Positions 7,934 to 14,684 of a DNA stretch of 21,660 nt are shown piece by piece; positions within the stretch are counted from its first letter, which is position 1, and every line of letters begins with the position of its first letter. This DNA comes from Eubacterium sp. UBA3279 (lineage in GTDB: Bacteria > Bacillota > Clostridia > Lachnospirales > Lachnospiraceae). The stretch covers positions 1 through 21,660 of the forward strand of contig DETV01000108.1 of the NCBI GenBank assembly GCA_002361775.1, read 5' to 3'. The notes under the pieces were generated by a model. That model was not told the DNA's origin, made no database searches, and saw only the letters and a list, made by a program, of their open reading frames with translations. A program made the translations under genes and the position numbers.

Positions 7934-8758
7934 TTAATAGATTATCCGATACCAGTAACCAAACTGTCCGGGACGAATGGCAGTATCCTGAGCCGGTTTA
8001 AAATTGGGAAAGCCAAACATTCCCGCAAGAAAATGTTCGGTTTCGTCGTAAATGCCAGGTACGGCCAATACATATTCTCCCGGGCGGCCTTCCTGCATTT
8101 TCCCCAGAAGAAAATGGTGAAAGGTCTGGCATTGGCGGGAGAGAAACTGATTATTTCTCACATAAAAAGACTTTTGGGCCAGGTTGGGGATATCTTGTGG
8201 GGATAACTTTACGCACTGGTGGATTTCATCATCAAAAAAGGGCTGTACCTGTGGATAAGTGTTTTGGATATCCTCCCAGGTATCAGAAGAATCCGGCAAA
8301 GGGGTCTCCGGTTTTGGAGATTCTTCCAGAGAAGCGGCATGAACCTGAGACAGCATTTCTGCGGGGGTGAATAATCCGGGATGAAAGGCGTGGTCTTTCC
8401 AACTGGTAGCGAAAATCTGTCCGGTATCGGTCTGTATGAGAAGACCTTCCAGATTTTGAAAAGAATAGGAATAACCGCCGATATTTTCCCGGGGGATCAT
8501 AAATTTTCCATAGACAGTACCTTGCTGGTAACTGGCGTATCCCAGAGAAATGCCGGGAAACTGCTCATTTTCCCGGACAAAGGCATATACCTGAAAACGG
8601 GGAATAAAGGGATAAGGAGGAAGTTTCATATGTACTTCCAGACGGCATTGCTGGTTTCGGATTTCTACCCGGGTAAACCCACAGTTTTTTGATTTTTGAT
8701 TATTTTGATATTCATAAAGATAAGATACGAAACGTTGATATTCGGACAAATTTTGCAC
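7934..8758 (-). CDS. Lachnospiraceae-type protein of unknown function (DUF6128-like)
   Basis: A 274-aa soluble-looking protein without signal peptide or TM segments. The N-terminal part begins YQRFVSYLYEY and is followed by a GFTRVEIRNQQCRLEVHMK block. A Pro/Ser/Glu-rich linker lies around 140-165. The C-terminal part has FYVRNNQFLSRQCQTFHHFLLGK, a VLAVPGIYDETEHFLAGMFGFPNF block and a YWYRIIY end. I recall this architecture from the family named DUF6128, but this is from memory and the function is unknown. The only ORF start is GTG at 8758, directly against AAAGGAA. A TTG three codons in (8749) lies 8 nt from AAAGGAAG and may be the real start. The 3' end converges on the radical SAM gene with only 6 nt between stops. 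Confidence 0.7.
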   Translation of the reverse strand: MQNLSEYQRFVSYLYEYQNNQKSKNCGFTRVEIRNQQCRLEVHMKLPPYPFIPRFQVYAFVRENEQFPGISLGYASYQQGTVYGKFMIPRENIGGYSYSFQNLEGLLIQTDTGQIFATSWKDHAFHPGLFTPAEMLSQVHAASLEESPKPETPLPDSSDTWEDIQNTYPQVQPFFDDEIHQCVKLSPQDIPNLAQKSFYVRNNQFLSRQCQTFHHFLLGKMQEGRPGEYVLAVPGIYDETEHFLAGMFGFPNFKPAQDTAIRPGQFGYWYRIIY

Positions 8759-8763
8759 TTCCT

Positions 8764-8791
8764 TTGGGCGTTTTCTATGACAGCATATGCT
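8764..8791 (+). promoter_or_regulatory. Weak candidate promoter for tadA
   Basis: TTGGGC (8764-8769), 16 nt, TATGCT (8786-8791). The -10 lies in the perfect 10-bp palindrome AGCATATGCT (8782-8791), so a minus-strand -10 for the DUF6128-like gene could use the same bases. Both matches are modest. Confidence 0.3.
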
Positions 8792-8832
8792 CAGAGAAAA
8801 AGGAGTATGACTAAAATGAGAGGAAAAATACT

Positions 8833-9387
8833 ATGGCCAGGGAAATGATGGATGATTTTTCAAAAGAACAATGGATGGAACATGAAAAATATATGAAAGA
8901 GGCGATGCGCCAGGCGAAAAAGGCTTATGCTTTACAGGAGGTTCCTATTGGCTGCGTCATTGTATATGAGGGAAAGATTATTGCGCGGGGATATAACCGG
9001 AGAAACACGGATAAAAATACGATTTCCCATGCTGAAATGAATGCAATACGAAAAGCCAGTAAAAAACTGGGGGATTGGAGACTGGAAGGCTGTACCATGT
9101 ATATCACTCTGGAACCGTGTCAGATGTGTGCGGGAGCTATCGTACAGGCAAGAGTGAGTCGGGTGGTGATCGGCAGTATGAATCCGAAAGCCGGATGCGC
9201 AGGTTCCGTTTTAAATCTTTTGGAAATGGAAGAGTTTAATCATCAGGTAAATGTGGTGAGGGGAGTTTTGGAAGAGGAGTGCAGCCAGATGCTGTCAGGT
9301 TTTTTTCGGGAACTGAGAGAAGAGAAAAAACGGAAAAAACAGCTATTGACGGAAGAAAAGCAAGGCAGTATAATGGAAAACGAATGA
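8833..9387 (+). CDS. tadA: tRNA-specific adenosine(34) deaminase TadA
   Basis: A 184-aa zinc cytidine/adenosine-deaminase-fold enzyme that converts A34 to inosine in the wobble position of tRNA-Arg(ACG). The catalytic HAE is at H66-E68 and the zinc-binding PCxxC is PCQMC (C96, C99), with typical context (EVPIGCVIVYEGKIIARGYN before, AGAIVQARVSRVVIGSMNPKAG after). The C-terminal tail is Lys/Glu-rich. ATG 8833 has AGAGGA at good spacing; in-frame ATGs at 8845 and 8848 are alternatives. In B. subtilis tadA sits beside the SRP RNA gene and dnaX, and the same neighbourhood is seen here. A serine tRNA gene begins 5 bases after the stop. Confidence 0.95.
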   Translation: MAREMMDDFSKEQWMEHEKYMKEAMRQAKKAYALQEVPIGCVIVYEGKIIARGYNRRNTDKNTISHAEMNAIRKASKKLGDWRLEGCTMYITLEPCQMCAGAIVQARVSRVVIGSMNPKAGCAGSVLNLLEMEEFNHQVNVVRGVLEEECSQMLSGFFRELREEKKRKKQLLTEEKQGSIMENE

Positions 9388-9391
9388 TTTT

Positions 9392-9479
9392 GGAGATGTA
9401 CCCAAGTGGCTGAAGGGTCCGCACTCGAAATGCGGTAGATCGGGTAACCGGTGCGAGAGTTCAAATCTCTCCATCTCCG
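9392..9479 (+). tRNA. tRNA-Ser (anticodon CGA)
   Basis: An 88-nt cloverleaf. The acceptor GGAGATG pairs with CATCTCC (9472-9478) and the discriminator is G. The anticodon stem CCGCA/TGCGG encloses loop CTCGAAA with anticodon CGA at 9426-9428. A long class II variable arm follows, as expected for serine, then a T-arm with GAGAG/CTCTC around TTCAAAT. CCA is not encoded. The tRNA reads UCG codons. Confidence 0.96.
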
Positions 9480-9486
9480 CTGAGAG

Positions 9487-9523
9487 TCCATCGTAATTTT
9501 TGTAAAATTACGGTGGATTTTTT
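9487..9523 (+). terminator. Intrinsic terminator after tRNA-Ser
   Basis: TCCATCGTAATTTT (9487-9500) pairs with 9504-9517 over 14 bp with one G-U pair and a 3-nt loop, followed by six Ts. It would end the tadA/tRNA-Ser transcript. Confidence 0.88.
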
Positions 9524-9721
9524 ATGTTTAATTATAATTTTTGAAAAGGCTGTTACAAATTAAAAAACACTGTTTTTAAGAAAAATAGTGGTGAGTAAGT
9601 GAGTAAATTGGGAAACTGAGAAATTTGCATCAACAAGACTGGAAACAGAATAGAATGTGCTTCGCATAATAAAAGGAAGCATATCAAATAATAACGAAAA
9701 TACAGAATAATTAGAAATATA
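9524..9721. other. Intergenic spacer with no gene recognised
   Basis: About 200 bp of A/T-rich DNA between the tRNA terminator and the 3' end of the SRP RNA. It holds an imperfect hairpin (CACTGTTTTT at 9568-9577 against 9581-9590, one mismatch) and no credible ORF or promoter. The T-rich minus strand just past 9722 probably serves as the end region of the SRP transcript. Confidence 0.5.
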
Positions 9722-9987
9722 AAATGCGCACCGCACCTCGAACTTCCCTCACAGACGTTACTCCTACAGTTAACTCGGCCCAGGCGCCCTTACGGCACAC
9801 AGAAGGTTCTGCTTAGTGCTGCTCCATTCCTGACCTGACACGGTTCACAGATTCCTGTTGCGTAAGACCCAGACGTCAACGCCACTTATAGAAGGCAGCT
9901 CTGCAAGAAGAAGCCCTCAGATTGGTATCACCCCTGCTGTAGCGGATTGCAGGTACAGGGCACCGCTATCTCCCCGGCTGCGCATTT
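9722..9987 (-). ncRNA. ffs: Signal recognition particle RNA, large bacterial type (scRNA)
   Basis: Read on the minus strand this is the about 265-nt Firmicute SRP RNA. The 5' part has GATAGCGGTGCCCTGTACC and TGCAATCCGCTACAGCAGGG, nearly the B. subtilis Alu-like region. The middle has TTGACGTCTGGGTCTTACGC and GTGAACCGTGTCAGG. Domain IV (9818-9839) has GTCAGGTC, a GGAA tetraloop closed by A-U, then GGAGCAGC. The 3' part has GCGCCTGGGCCGAGTTAACTG. The ends AAATGCGCA and TGCGCATTT pair with each other and set the boundaries. This RNA binds Ffh to target nascent membrane proteins. Its orientation is opposite to tadA and dnaX, unlike the B. subtilis arrangement. Confidence 0.95.
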
Positions 9988-9990
9988 CCA

Positions 9991-10019
9991 AGTATAACCT
10001 GTTTGAGGATAAAAGTCAA
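9991..10019 (-). promoter_or_regulatory. Promoter of the SRP RNA
   Basis: On the minus strand: TTGACT (10019-10014), a 17-nt spacer, TATACT (9996-9991). The predicted start falls at 9983-9986, at the 5' terminal helix of the SRP RNA, which supports both calls. It is back to back with the pfk promoter, their -35 boxes about 30 bp apart. Confidence 0.82.
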
Positions 10020-10040
10020 TGAAAAAGAATGGGTTCGCCA

Positions 10041-10078
10041 ATCTTTCACTTGTGAGAGATGGTAAAATAGGATATAAT
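10041..10078 (+). promoter_or_regulatory. pfk promoter with an overlapping 20-bp palindrome
   Basis: TTGTGA (10050-10055), a 17-nt spacer and TATAAT (10073-10078). The -35 box lies within ATCTTTCAC-TT-GTGAGAGAT (10041-10060), a palindrome with 8 of 9 arm positions complementary. The placement suggests an operator for repression by occlusion. It does not resemble a cre (CcpA) or Rex site. The regulator is unknown. Confidence 0.65.
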
Positions 10079-10123
10079 AAACCCGAATGGATTTCCCATA
10101 TCTTAAGATGATAGGACGTGAAA

Positions 10124-11206
10124 ATGATGAAAAGGATAGGTTTGTTGACAAGCGGCGGTGACTGTCAGGCATTAAATGCAACGATGCGTGGTGTTGTAAA
10201 AGGTCTGGCGAATAATCTTGATGAGCTGGAAGTGTACGGTTTTATGAACGGTTATAAAGGTCTGATTTACGGAGATTACCGTATGCTCACTTCCAAGGAT
10301 TTTTCCGGCATTTTGACCAGGGGAGGTACGATTCTGGGAACTTCCCGTCAGCCATTCAAATTAATGCGTGTGCCGGATGAAAAGGGTTTGGATAAAGTGG
10401 AAGCAATGAAACAGAATTATTACAAACTTCGTCTGGACTGTCTGGTGATTCTGGGTGGAAACGGAACACAGAAAACAGCCAATCTGCTTAGAGAAGAAGG
10501 ACTGAATATTATCCATCTTCCAAAGACCATTGACAATGATATCTGGGGAACGGATATGACTTTTGGTTTTTACAGCGCGGTTAATATTGCCACAGAGGCT
10601 ATTGACTGTATTCATACCACAGCTTCTTCCCATAATCGTGTATTTATTGTGGAAGTTATGGGACATAAAGTGGGATGGCTTACATTATATGCAGGTATTG
10701 CCAGCGGCGCAGATGTAATCCTGATTCCGGAGATTCCTTATGATCTGGATAAAGTGGTAGAAGCTATTGAAGGCAGAAGAAAACGCGGAAGCGGATTTAC
10801 TATTCTTGCAGTGGCAGAGGGAGCTATTTCCAAAGAAGATGCCAAGCTACCTAAAAAGGAATTAAAGAAAAAACAGGAAGAATATGCAAAGAAATATCCG
10901 TCAATTTCTTATAAGATAGCAAAAGAAATCGAAGATCGTACCGGTATGGAGATTCGTGTGACTGTTCCCGGCCATACCCAGAGAGGCGGAAGTCCCTGCC
11001 CATATGACCGTGTATTATCTACCCGTTTGGGATCGGCAGCGGCTAAACTGATATTAAATGATGAGTACGGATATATGGTAGGTATTGTCAATGGAAAGAC
11101 AAAGAAAGTGCCGTTGGAAGAATGCGCAGGTAAGCTGAAGATGGTGACACCGGACGCTCAGGAAATCAGAGACGCTAAGAGAATGGGAATCAGCTTCGGA
11201 GATTGA
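10124..11206 (+). CDS. pfkA: 6-phosphofructokinase, group III (ATP-type) family
   Basis: A 360-aa phosphofructokinase, the committing step of glycolysis (fructose 6-phosphate to fructose 1,6-bisphosphate). It has the N-terminal GLLTSGGDCQALNATMRG loop, a phosphate-donor loop GGNGTQ (G111-Q116), the catalytic PKTIDND (K134, D137, D139), and a later GHTQRGGSP. Gly at position 114 with Lys at 134 is the combination of group III enzymes: ATP-PFK has Gly/Gly and PPi-PFK Asp/Lys. ATP use is therefore favoured but not certain. Asn113 replaces the usual Asp of GGDG. Longer than the about 320-aa E. coli enzyme. I chose ATG 10124 (AGGA 7 nt upstream) over GTG 10118, which abuts the Shine-Dalgarno. Monocistronic, between its own promoter and terminator. 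Confidence 0.92.
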   Translation: MMKRIGLLTSGGDCQALNATMRGVVKGLANNLDELEVYGFMNGYKGLIYGDYRMLTSKDFSGILTRGGTILGTSRQPFKLMRVPDEKGLDKVEAMKQNYYKLRLDCLVILGGNGTQKTANLLREEGLNIIHLPKTIDNDIWGTDMTFGFYSAVNIATEAIDCIHTTASSHNRVFIVEVMGHKVGWLTLYAGIASGADVILIPEIPYDLDKVVEAIEGRRKRGSGFTILAVAEGAISKEDAKLPKKELKKKQEEYAKKYPSISYKIAKEIEDRTGMEIRVTVPGHTQRGGSPCPYDRVLSTRLGSAAAKLILNDEYGYMVGIVNGKTKKVPLEECAGKLKMVTPDAQEIRDAKRMGISFGD

Positions 11207-11215
11207 TGAGCAAGA

Positions 11216-11265
11216 TTATACTTCTCTTTTGGAAAACATCCAGAAGAGAAGTATAATAACTTTTT
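11216..11265 (+). terminator. Intrinsic terminator of pfk
   Basis: TTATACTTCTCTT (11216-11228) pairs perfectly over 13 bp with AAGAGAAGTATAA (11244-11256), followed after TAAC by a T-run. It lies 10 nt past the pfk stop. The 3' arm contains the TATAAT of a candidate dnaX promoter. Confidence 0.82.
11229..11257 (+). promoter_or_regulatory. Candidate dnaX promoter inside the pfk terminator
   Basis: TTGGAA (11229-11234) in the hairpin loop, 17 nt, then a perfect TATAAT (11252-11257) at the end of the 3' arm. Transcription would start near 11264, about 30 nt before the dnaX ATG. The -35 matches consensus at 4 of 6 positions. No better promoter exists between pfk and dnaX. Confidence 0.5.
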
Positions 11266-11294
11266 GATTTTATTTTTATCAGGAGGCATATCGT

Positions 11295-12932
11295 ATGGGC
11301 TATACTGCTCTGTATCGAAAGTTCCGTCCGGATACTTTTGAGGATGTAAAGGGACAGGATCATATTGTAACAACTTTAAAGAATCAGATTCAGGCGGACC
11401 GTATTGGTCACGCTTTTTTGTTCTGCGGCACCAGGGGAACCGGTAAGACAACAGTGGCGAAGATTCTGGCCAGAGCGGTGAACTGTGAACATCCGGTTAA
11501 CGGGAGTCCCTGTAATGAGTGTGAAGCCTGTAAAGCGATTCAGGCTGGGACTTCTATGAATGTGATCGAGATAGATGCGGCATCCAATAACGGGGTGGAT
11601 AATATTCGTGAGATCCGGGAAGAGGTGGCCTATCGCCCTACCCAGGGAAAATATAAGGTCTATATCATTGACGAGGTTCATATGTTGTCAGCGGGCGCTT
11701 TCAATGCGCTTTTGAAGACTCTGGAAGAGCCTCCTTCTTACGTGATTTTTATTCTGGCTACCACAGAATCCCATAAGATTCCGGTGACTATTTTATCCAG
11801 ATGTCAAAGATATGATTTTCACCGTATTTCCATAGATACTATTACCTGCAGATTGCAGGAGCTGATGGAAAAAGAAGGAATTGATGCGGAAGAAAAAGCG
11901 CTTCGGTATGTGGCGAAGGCAGGGGACGGCTCTATGCGTGATTCTCTCAGCCTTCTGGATCAGTGTATTGCCTTTTATCTGGGAGAAAGACTGACATATG
12001 ACAAGGTGCTGGATGTGCTGGGAACTGTGGATAATGAAGTGTTCAGCAGGCTGCTCCGTCAGGTTTTGCAGGGAAATGTAACCGGGTGTATCCACATTTT
12101 GGAAGAACTGCTTACAGGCGGAAAAGAGCTGGGACAGTTTGTCAGTGACTTTACCTGGTATATGAGAAATCTGTTACTGGTAAAGACGTCGGAAAATCCG
12201 GAGGAAGTTCTGGATGTTTCCACAGAAAATCTGAAAGCGCTCCAGGAAGAAAGCCAGATGATAGACAGTGATACCCTGATGCGATATATCCGGGTATTTT
12301 CGGAGTTGTCCAGTCAGCTTCGGTATGCTACGCAAAAGCGGGTAATGGTAGAGATAGGTTTGATAAAATTATGCAGACCTGCGATGGAAACAAATCTGGA
12401 TTCGGTACTGGACCGGATTCGTGTACTGGAAGAAAAAATGGAACAGGGAGTTCCTGTCATGGCGGTTTCGGGAAACCAGGCAATGGAGGAGAATTATCCC
12501 GGAAATACAGGAAATGGAACTGTCTTTGGAGACGGCAGACAACAGGAAGATATGATGGCGAAGCCGGAAAAAGCGGCGCCGGAGGATTTACAGAAAATAA
12601 AAAATAACTGGAAAATGATTGTGGGTCAAACAGAAGGGATGTTCAAATCCTTTCTGAGTACAGCAATTCCCAAGTATAATGGAAATACAGGGGAAAATAA
12701 ACTGTACGTTGAATTTACCAATGATCTGGCACAAAACTGTGTGGAAGATCCCGCAAAAAAAGAATTGTTAGAGGCGTTGATCGCCCGTCAAATTGGAAAA
12801 TCAGTAGAGGTAGAGATGCTTCTTAAAAAAAGAGATTCACATAAGGAGTTGGCAGATATCTCTGTTGATGATATATTAAAGCAGGCGGTTCATATGGATA
12901 TTGTTATTGAAGATGAACCGGATGAAGAGTAA
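11295..12932 (+). CDS. dnaX: DNA polymerase III subunit gamma/tau
   Basis: A 545-aa AAA+ clamp-loader subunit that loads the beta clamp and organises the replisome. Walker A is GTRGTGKT (45-52, K51). The zinc module has C64, C73, C76 and C79. Walker B is YIIDEVH (D126, E127). The SRC motif (168-170) carries the arginine finger. The clamp-loader core and collar run to about residue 360, followed by a Gly/Glu-rich linker (about 380-430) and a tau-like C-terminal region. AGGAGG (11281-11286) lies 8 nt ahead of the ATG. It begins the dnaX-ybaB-recR cluster, which is conserved across Firmicutes and many other bacteria. Length is normal for a Firmicute tau. Confidence 0.96.
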   Translation: MGYTALYRKFRPDTFEDVKGQDHIVTTLKNQIQADRIGHAFLFCGTRGTGKTTVAKILARAVNCEHPVNGSPCNECEACKAIQAGTSMNVIEIDAASNNGVDNIREIREEVAYRPTQGKYKVYIIDEVHMLSAGAFNALLKTLEEPPSYVIFILATTESHKIPVTILSRCQRYDFHRISIDTITCRLQELMEKEGIDAEEKALRYVAKAGDGSMRDSLSLLDQCIAFYLGERLTYDKVLDVLGTVDNEVFSRLLRQVLQGNVTGCIHILEELLTGGKELGQFVSDFTWYMRNLLLVKTSENPEEVLDVSTENLKALQEESQMIDSDTLMRYIRVFSELSSQLRYATQKRVMVEIGLIKLCRPAMETNLDSVLDRIRVLEEKMEQGVPVMAVSGNQAMEENYPGNTGNGTVFGDGRQQEDMMAKPEKAAPEDLQKIKNNWKMIVGQTEGMFKSFLSTAIPKYNGNTGENKLYVEFTNDLAQNCVEDPAKKELLEALIARQIGKSVEVEMLLKKRDSHKELADISVDDILKQAVHMDIVIEDEPDEE

Positions 12933-12967
12933 AAAAGAAGAGAATGGAAAAACAGGAGGAAAATACG

Positions 12968-13312
12968 GTGGCAAGACGTGGTGGATTTCCAGGTGGAATG
13001 CCTGGCAATATGAACAATCTGATGAAGCAGGCGCAGAAAATGCAAAAGCAGATGGAAGAAAATCAGAAGGTTTTGGAAGAAACAGAATTTACAGCGACAG
13101 CAGGCGGCGGAGCAGTAGAAGTAACTGTGACAGGTAAAAAAGAAGTGACCAGAGTGAAGCTGGCAGAGGAAGTGGTAGATCCGGATGATATTGAGATGCT
13201 GGAAGACCTGATCATGGCTGCAACAAATGAAGCTTTGCGTAAGATGGAGACAGAGACTCAGGCAGTGATGTCAAAACTTACAGGCGGATTGGGTGGAGGA
13301 TTCCCATTCTAA
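12968..13312 (+). CDS. YbaB/EbfC nucleoid-associated protein
   Basis: A 114-aa small DNA-binding protein of the YbaB/EbfC family, which forms dimers on the nucleoid and is nearly always encoded between dnaX and recR. The sequence shows the Gly/Met-rich start (ARRGGFPGGMPGNMNNLMKQAQKMQKQ), a basic coiled-coil helix, the ETEFTATAGGGAVEVTVTG sheet, and a C-terminal helix ending in GGLGGGFPF. I chose GTG 12968 because AGGAGG (12954-12959) lies 8 nt upstream and the protein then starts as family members do. The in-frame ATG at 12944 has no good ribosome binding site and would place the AGGAGG inside the coding region. Confidence 0.92.
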   Translation: MARRGGFPGGMPGNMNNLMKQAQKMQKQMEENQKVLEETEFTATAGGGAVEVTVTGKKEVTRVKLAEEVVDPDDIEMLEDLIMAATNEALRKMETETQAVMSKLTGGLGGGFPF

Positions 13313-13313
13313 T

Positions 13314-13910
13314 ATGGAATACTATAGCAGTCATATCAGTAAGTTAATTGAACAGCTTTCCAGACTTCCGGGGATAGGAGCAAAGTCAGCCCAGAGACTG
13401 GCATTTCACATTATCAATATGCCAAAAGAACAGGTGGAACAGTTGGCTGGAGCCATGACGGGCGCAAGAGAAAATGTAAAATACTGCAAAGAGTGTTTTA
13501 CTTTGACGGATCAGGAGCTTTGCCCTATTTGCGCCAATGAAAAAAGAAATCATAAACAGATTATGGTGGTGGAAAATACACGGGATCTGGCAGCTTATGA
13601 AAAAACAGGAAAATATGAAGGGGTATACCATGTACTTCACGGCGCCATTTCCCCTATGTTGGGAATTGGACCAAACGATATACGTCTGAAAGAACTTATG
13701 CTGAGACTTCAGGGAGATGTGGATGAGGTGATCATAGCTACCAATTCCAGCCTTGAAGGAGAGACAACGGCAATGTATATCAGTAAACTTATTAAACCTA
13801 CGGGGATCAGGGTGAGTCGTATTGCCAGCGGCGTACCTGTAGGCGGCGATTTGGAATATATTGATGAGGTTACACTTCTGAGGGCTTTGGAAGGCCGGGT
13901 GGAGTTGTAG
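13314..13910 (+). CDS. recR: Recombination protein RecR
   Basis: A 198-aa RecR, the usual length, acting with RecF and RecO to load RecA at single-strand gaps. It has the helix-hairpin-helix (LPGIGAKSAQRLAFHI, about 18-33), a four-cysteine zinc site (C58, C61, C70, C73) and a TOPRIM domain starting at VVENTRDLAAYEKTGKYEGVYHVLHG, with a C-terminal GGDLEYIDEVTLLRALEGR. The ATG at 13314 starts 1 nt after the ybaB stop, and GGTGGAGGA inside the ybaB end can serve as its ribosome binding site. A GTG at 13293 is in frame but falls in that Shine-Dalgarno, so I rejected it. Confidence 0.96.
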   Translation: MEYYSSHISKLIEQLSRLPGIGAKSAQRLAFHIINMPKEQVEQLAGAMTGARENVKYCKECFTLTDQELCPICANEKRNHKQIMVVENTRDLAAYEKTGKYEGVYHVLHGAISPMLGIGPNDIRLKELMLRLQGDVDEVIIATNSSLEGETTAMYISKLIKPTGIRVSRIASGVPVGGDLEYIDEVTLLRALEGRVEL

Positions 13911-13924
13911 GAAAGGAGGAAACA

Positions 13925-14578
13925 ATGAGGTTCTTTATTGACACGGCAAAAGTAGAGGATATTAAAAAAGCGAATGATATGGGAATCATCTGTGGCGTCA
14001 CCACGAATCCATCTTTGATTGCGAAAGAAGGACGGGATTTTAAAGAAGTGATTAAAGAAATCGCGTCAATTGTGGATGGTCCTATCAGCGGAGAAGTGAA
14101 GGCAACTACTGTAGATGCGGAAGGAATGATTCGGGAAGGACGTGAGATTGCGGCTATTCATCCAAACATGGTGGTGAAAATCCCCATGACAGCGGAAGGA
14201 CTGAAAGCCTGTAATGCGTTGTCGGCGGAAGGAATCAAAACGAATGTAACTTTGATTTTTACGGCAAATCAGGCTCTTTTGGCGGCGAGAGCAGGAGCCT
14301 CATACGTTTCCCCTTTCCTGGGAAGACTGGATGACATTTCAGTAAGAGGTGTGGATCTGATTCATGAAATTGTAGAGATTTTTGAAGTGGCAGGAATTGA
14401 CACGGAGATCATTGCGGCAAGTGTAAGAAATCCGATCCATGTGACAGAATGCGCTCTGGCAGGCGCCGACATAGCAACAGTTCCCTATAAAGTATTGGAA
14501 CAAATGATTCATCATCCTCTGACAGATGCTGGAATTGCAAAATTTCAGGCGGATTATAAAGCAGTATTTGGGGAATAA
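13925..14578 (+). CDS. fsa: TalC/FSA-type transaldolase
   Basis: A 217-aa small class I aldolase of the MipB/TalC/FSA family with GVTTNPSL (24-31) and the Schiff-base lysine K85 in VVKIPMTAEG. Annotation pipelines usually call this fructose-6-phosphate aldolase. The residue aligned with Gln59 of E. coli FSA is Glu here (E57 in GEVKATT), and the residue at Tyr131 is Phe (F131 in SPFLGRLDD). These are the residues known from true transaldolases, so transfer of dihydroxyacetone between sugar phosphates is more likely. AAGGAGG precedes the ATG, 14 nt after recR. A split transketolase follows, giving the carbon-rearranging enzymes of the non-oxidative pentose phosphate pathway side by side. Confidence 0.92.
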   Translation: MRFFIDTAKVEDIKKANDMGIICGVTTNPSLIAKEGRDFKEVIKEIASIVDGPISGEVKATTVDAEGMIREGREIAAIHPNMVVKIPMTAEGLKACNALSAEGIKTNVTLIFTANQALLAARAGASYVSPFLGRLDDISVRGVDLIHEIVEIFEVAGIDTEIIAASVRNPIHVTECALAGADIATVPYKVLEQMIHHPLTDAGIAKFQADYKAVFGE

Positions 14579-14609
14579 TGATAAATATAAAGAAAAAGCA
14601 GTTGAGATA

Positions 14610-14638
14610 TTGCATGGAATTTAAAAATGTGGCATACT
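14610..14638 (+). promoter_or_regulatory. Weak internal promoter candidate before the transketolase genes
   Basis: TTGCAT (14610-14615), 17 nt, TGG followed by CATACT (14633-14638), an extended -10 arrangement. The -35 matches poorly. It lies in the only sizeable gap (106 nt) of the dnaX-to-transketolase run, where no terminator is seen, so it could boost the two transketolase genes independently. Confidence 0.3.
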
Positions 14639-14684
14639 GATACAGCTGAATAATAATGCTTGATATCACCGAAAGGAGAACAGA

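Noticed and set aside
9236..9491. Minus-strand ORFs with an RRWRDLNSRTGY-like stretch across the tRNA
   Set aside because: This is the typical spurious translation of the antisense strand of a serine tRNA and the end of tadA.
9966..10181. 71-aa minus-strand ORF over the SRP and pfk promoters
   Set aside because: It covers both promoters and the start of pfk and has no recognisable features.
12825..12831. A7 run in dnaX as a programmed frameshift making gamma
   Set aside because: It lies only about 100 nt before the stop, so a shift would alter only the last residues and not produce a gamma-sized product as in E. coli.
13386..13925. 179-aa minus-strand ORF over recR
   Set aside because: Antisense shadow of a well-supported gene, Phe/Cys/His-rich composition, no ribosome binding site or family signal.
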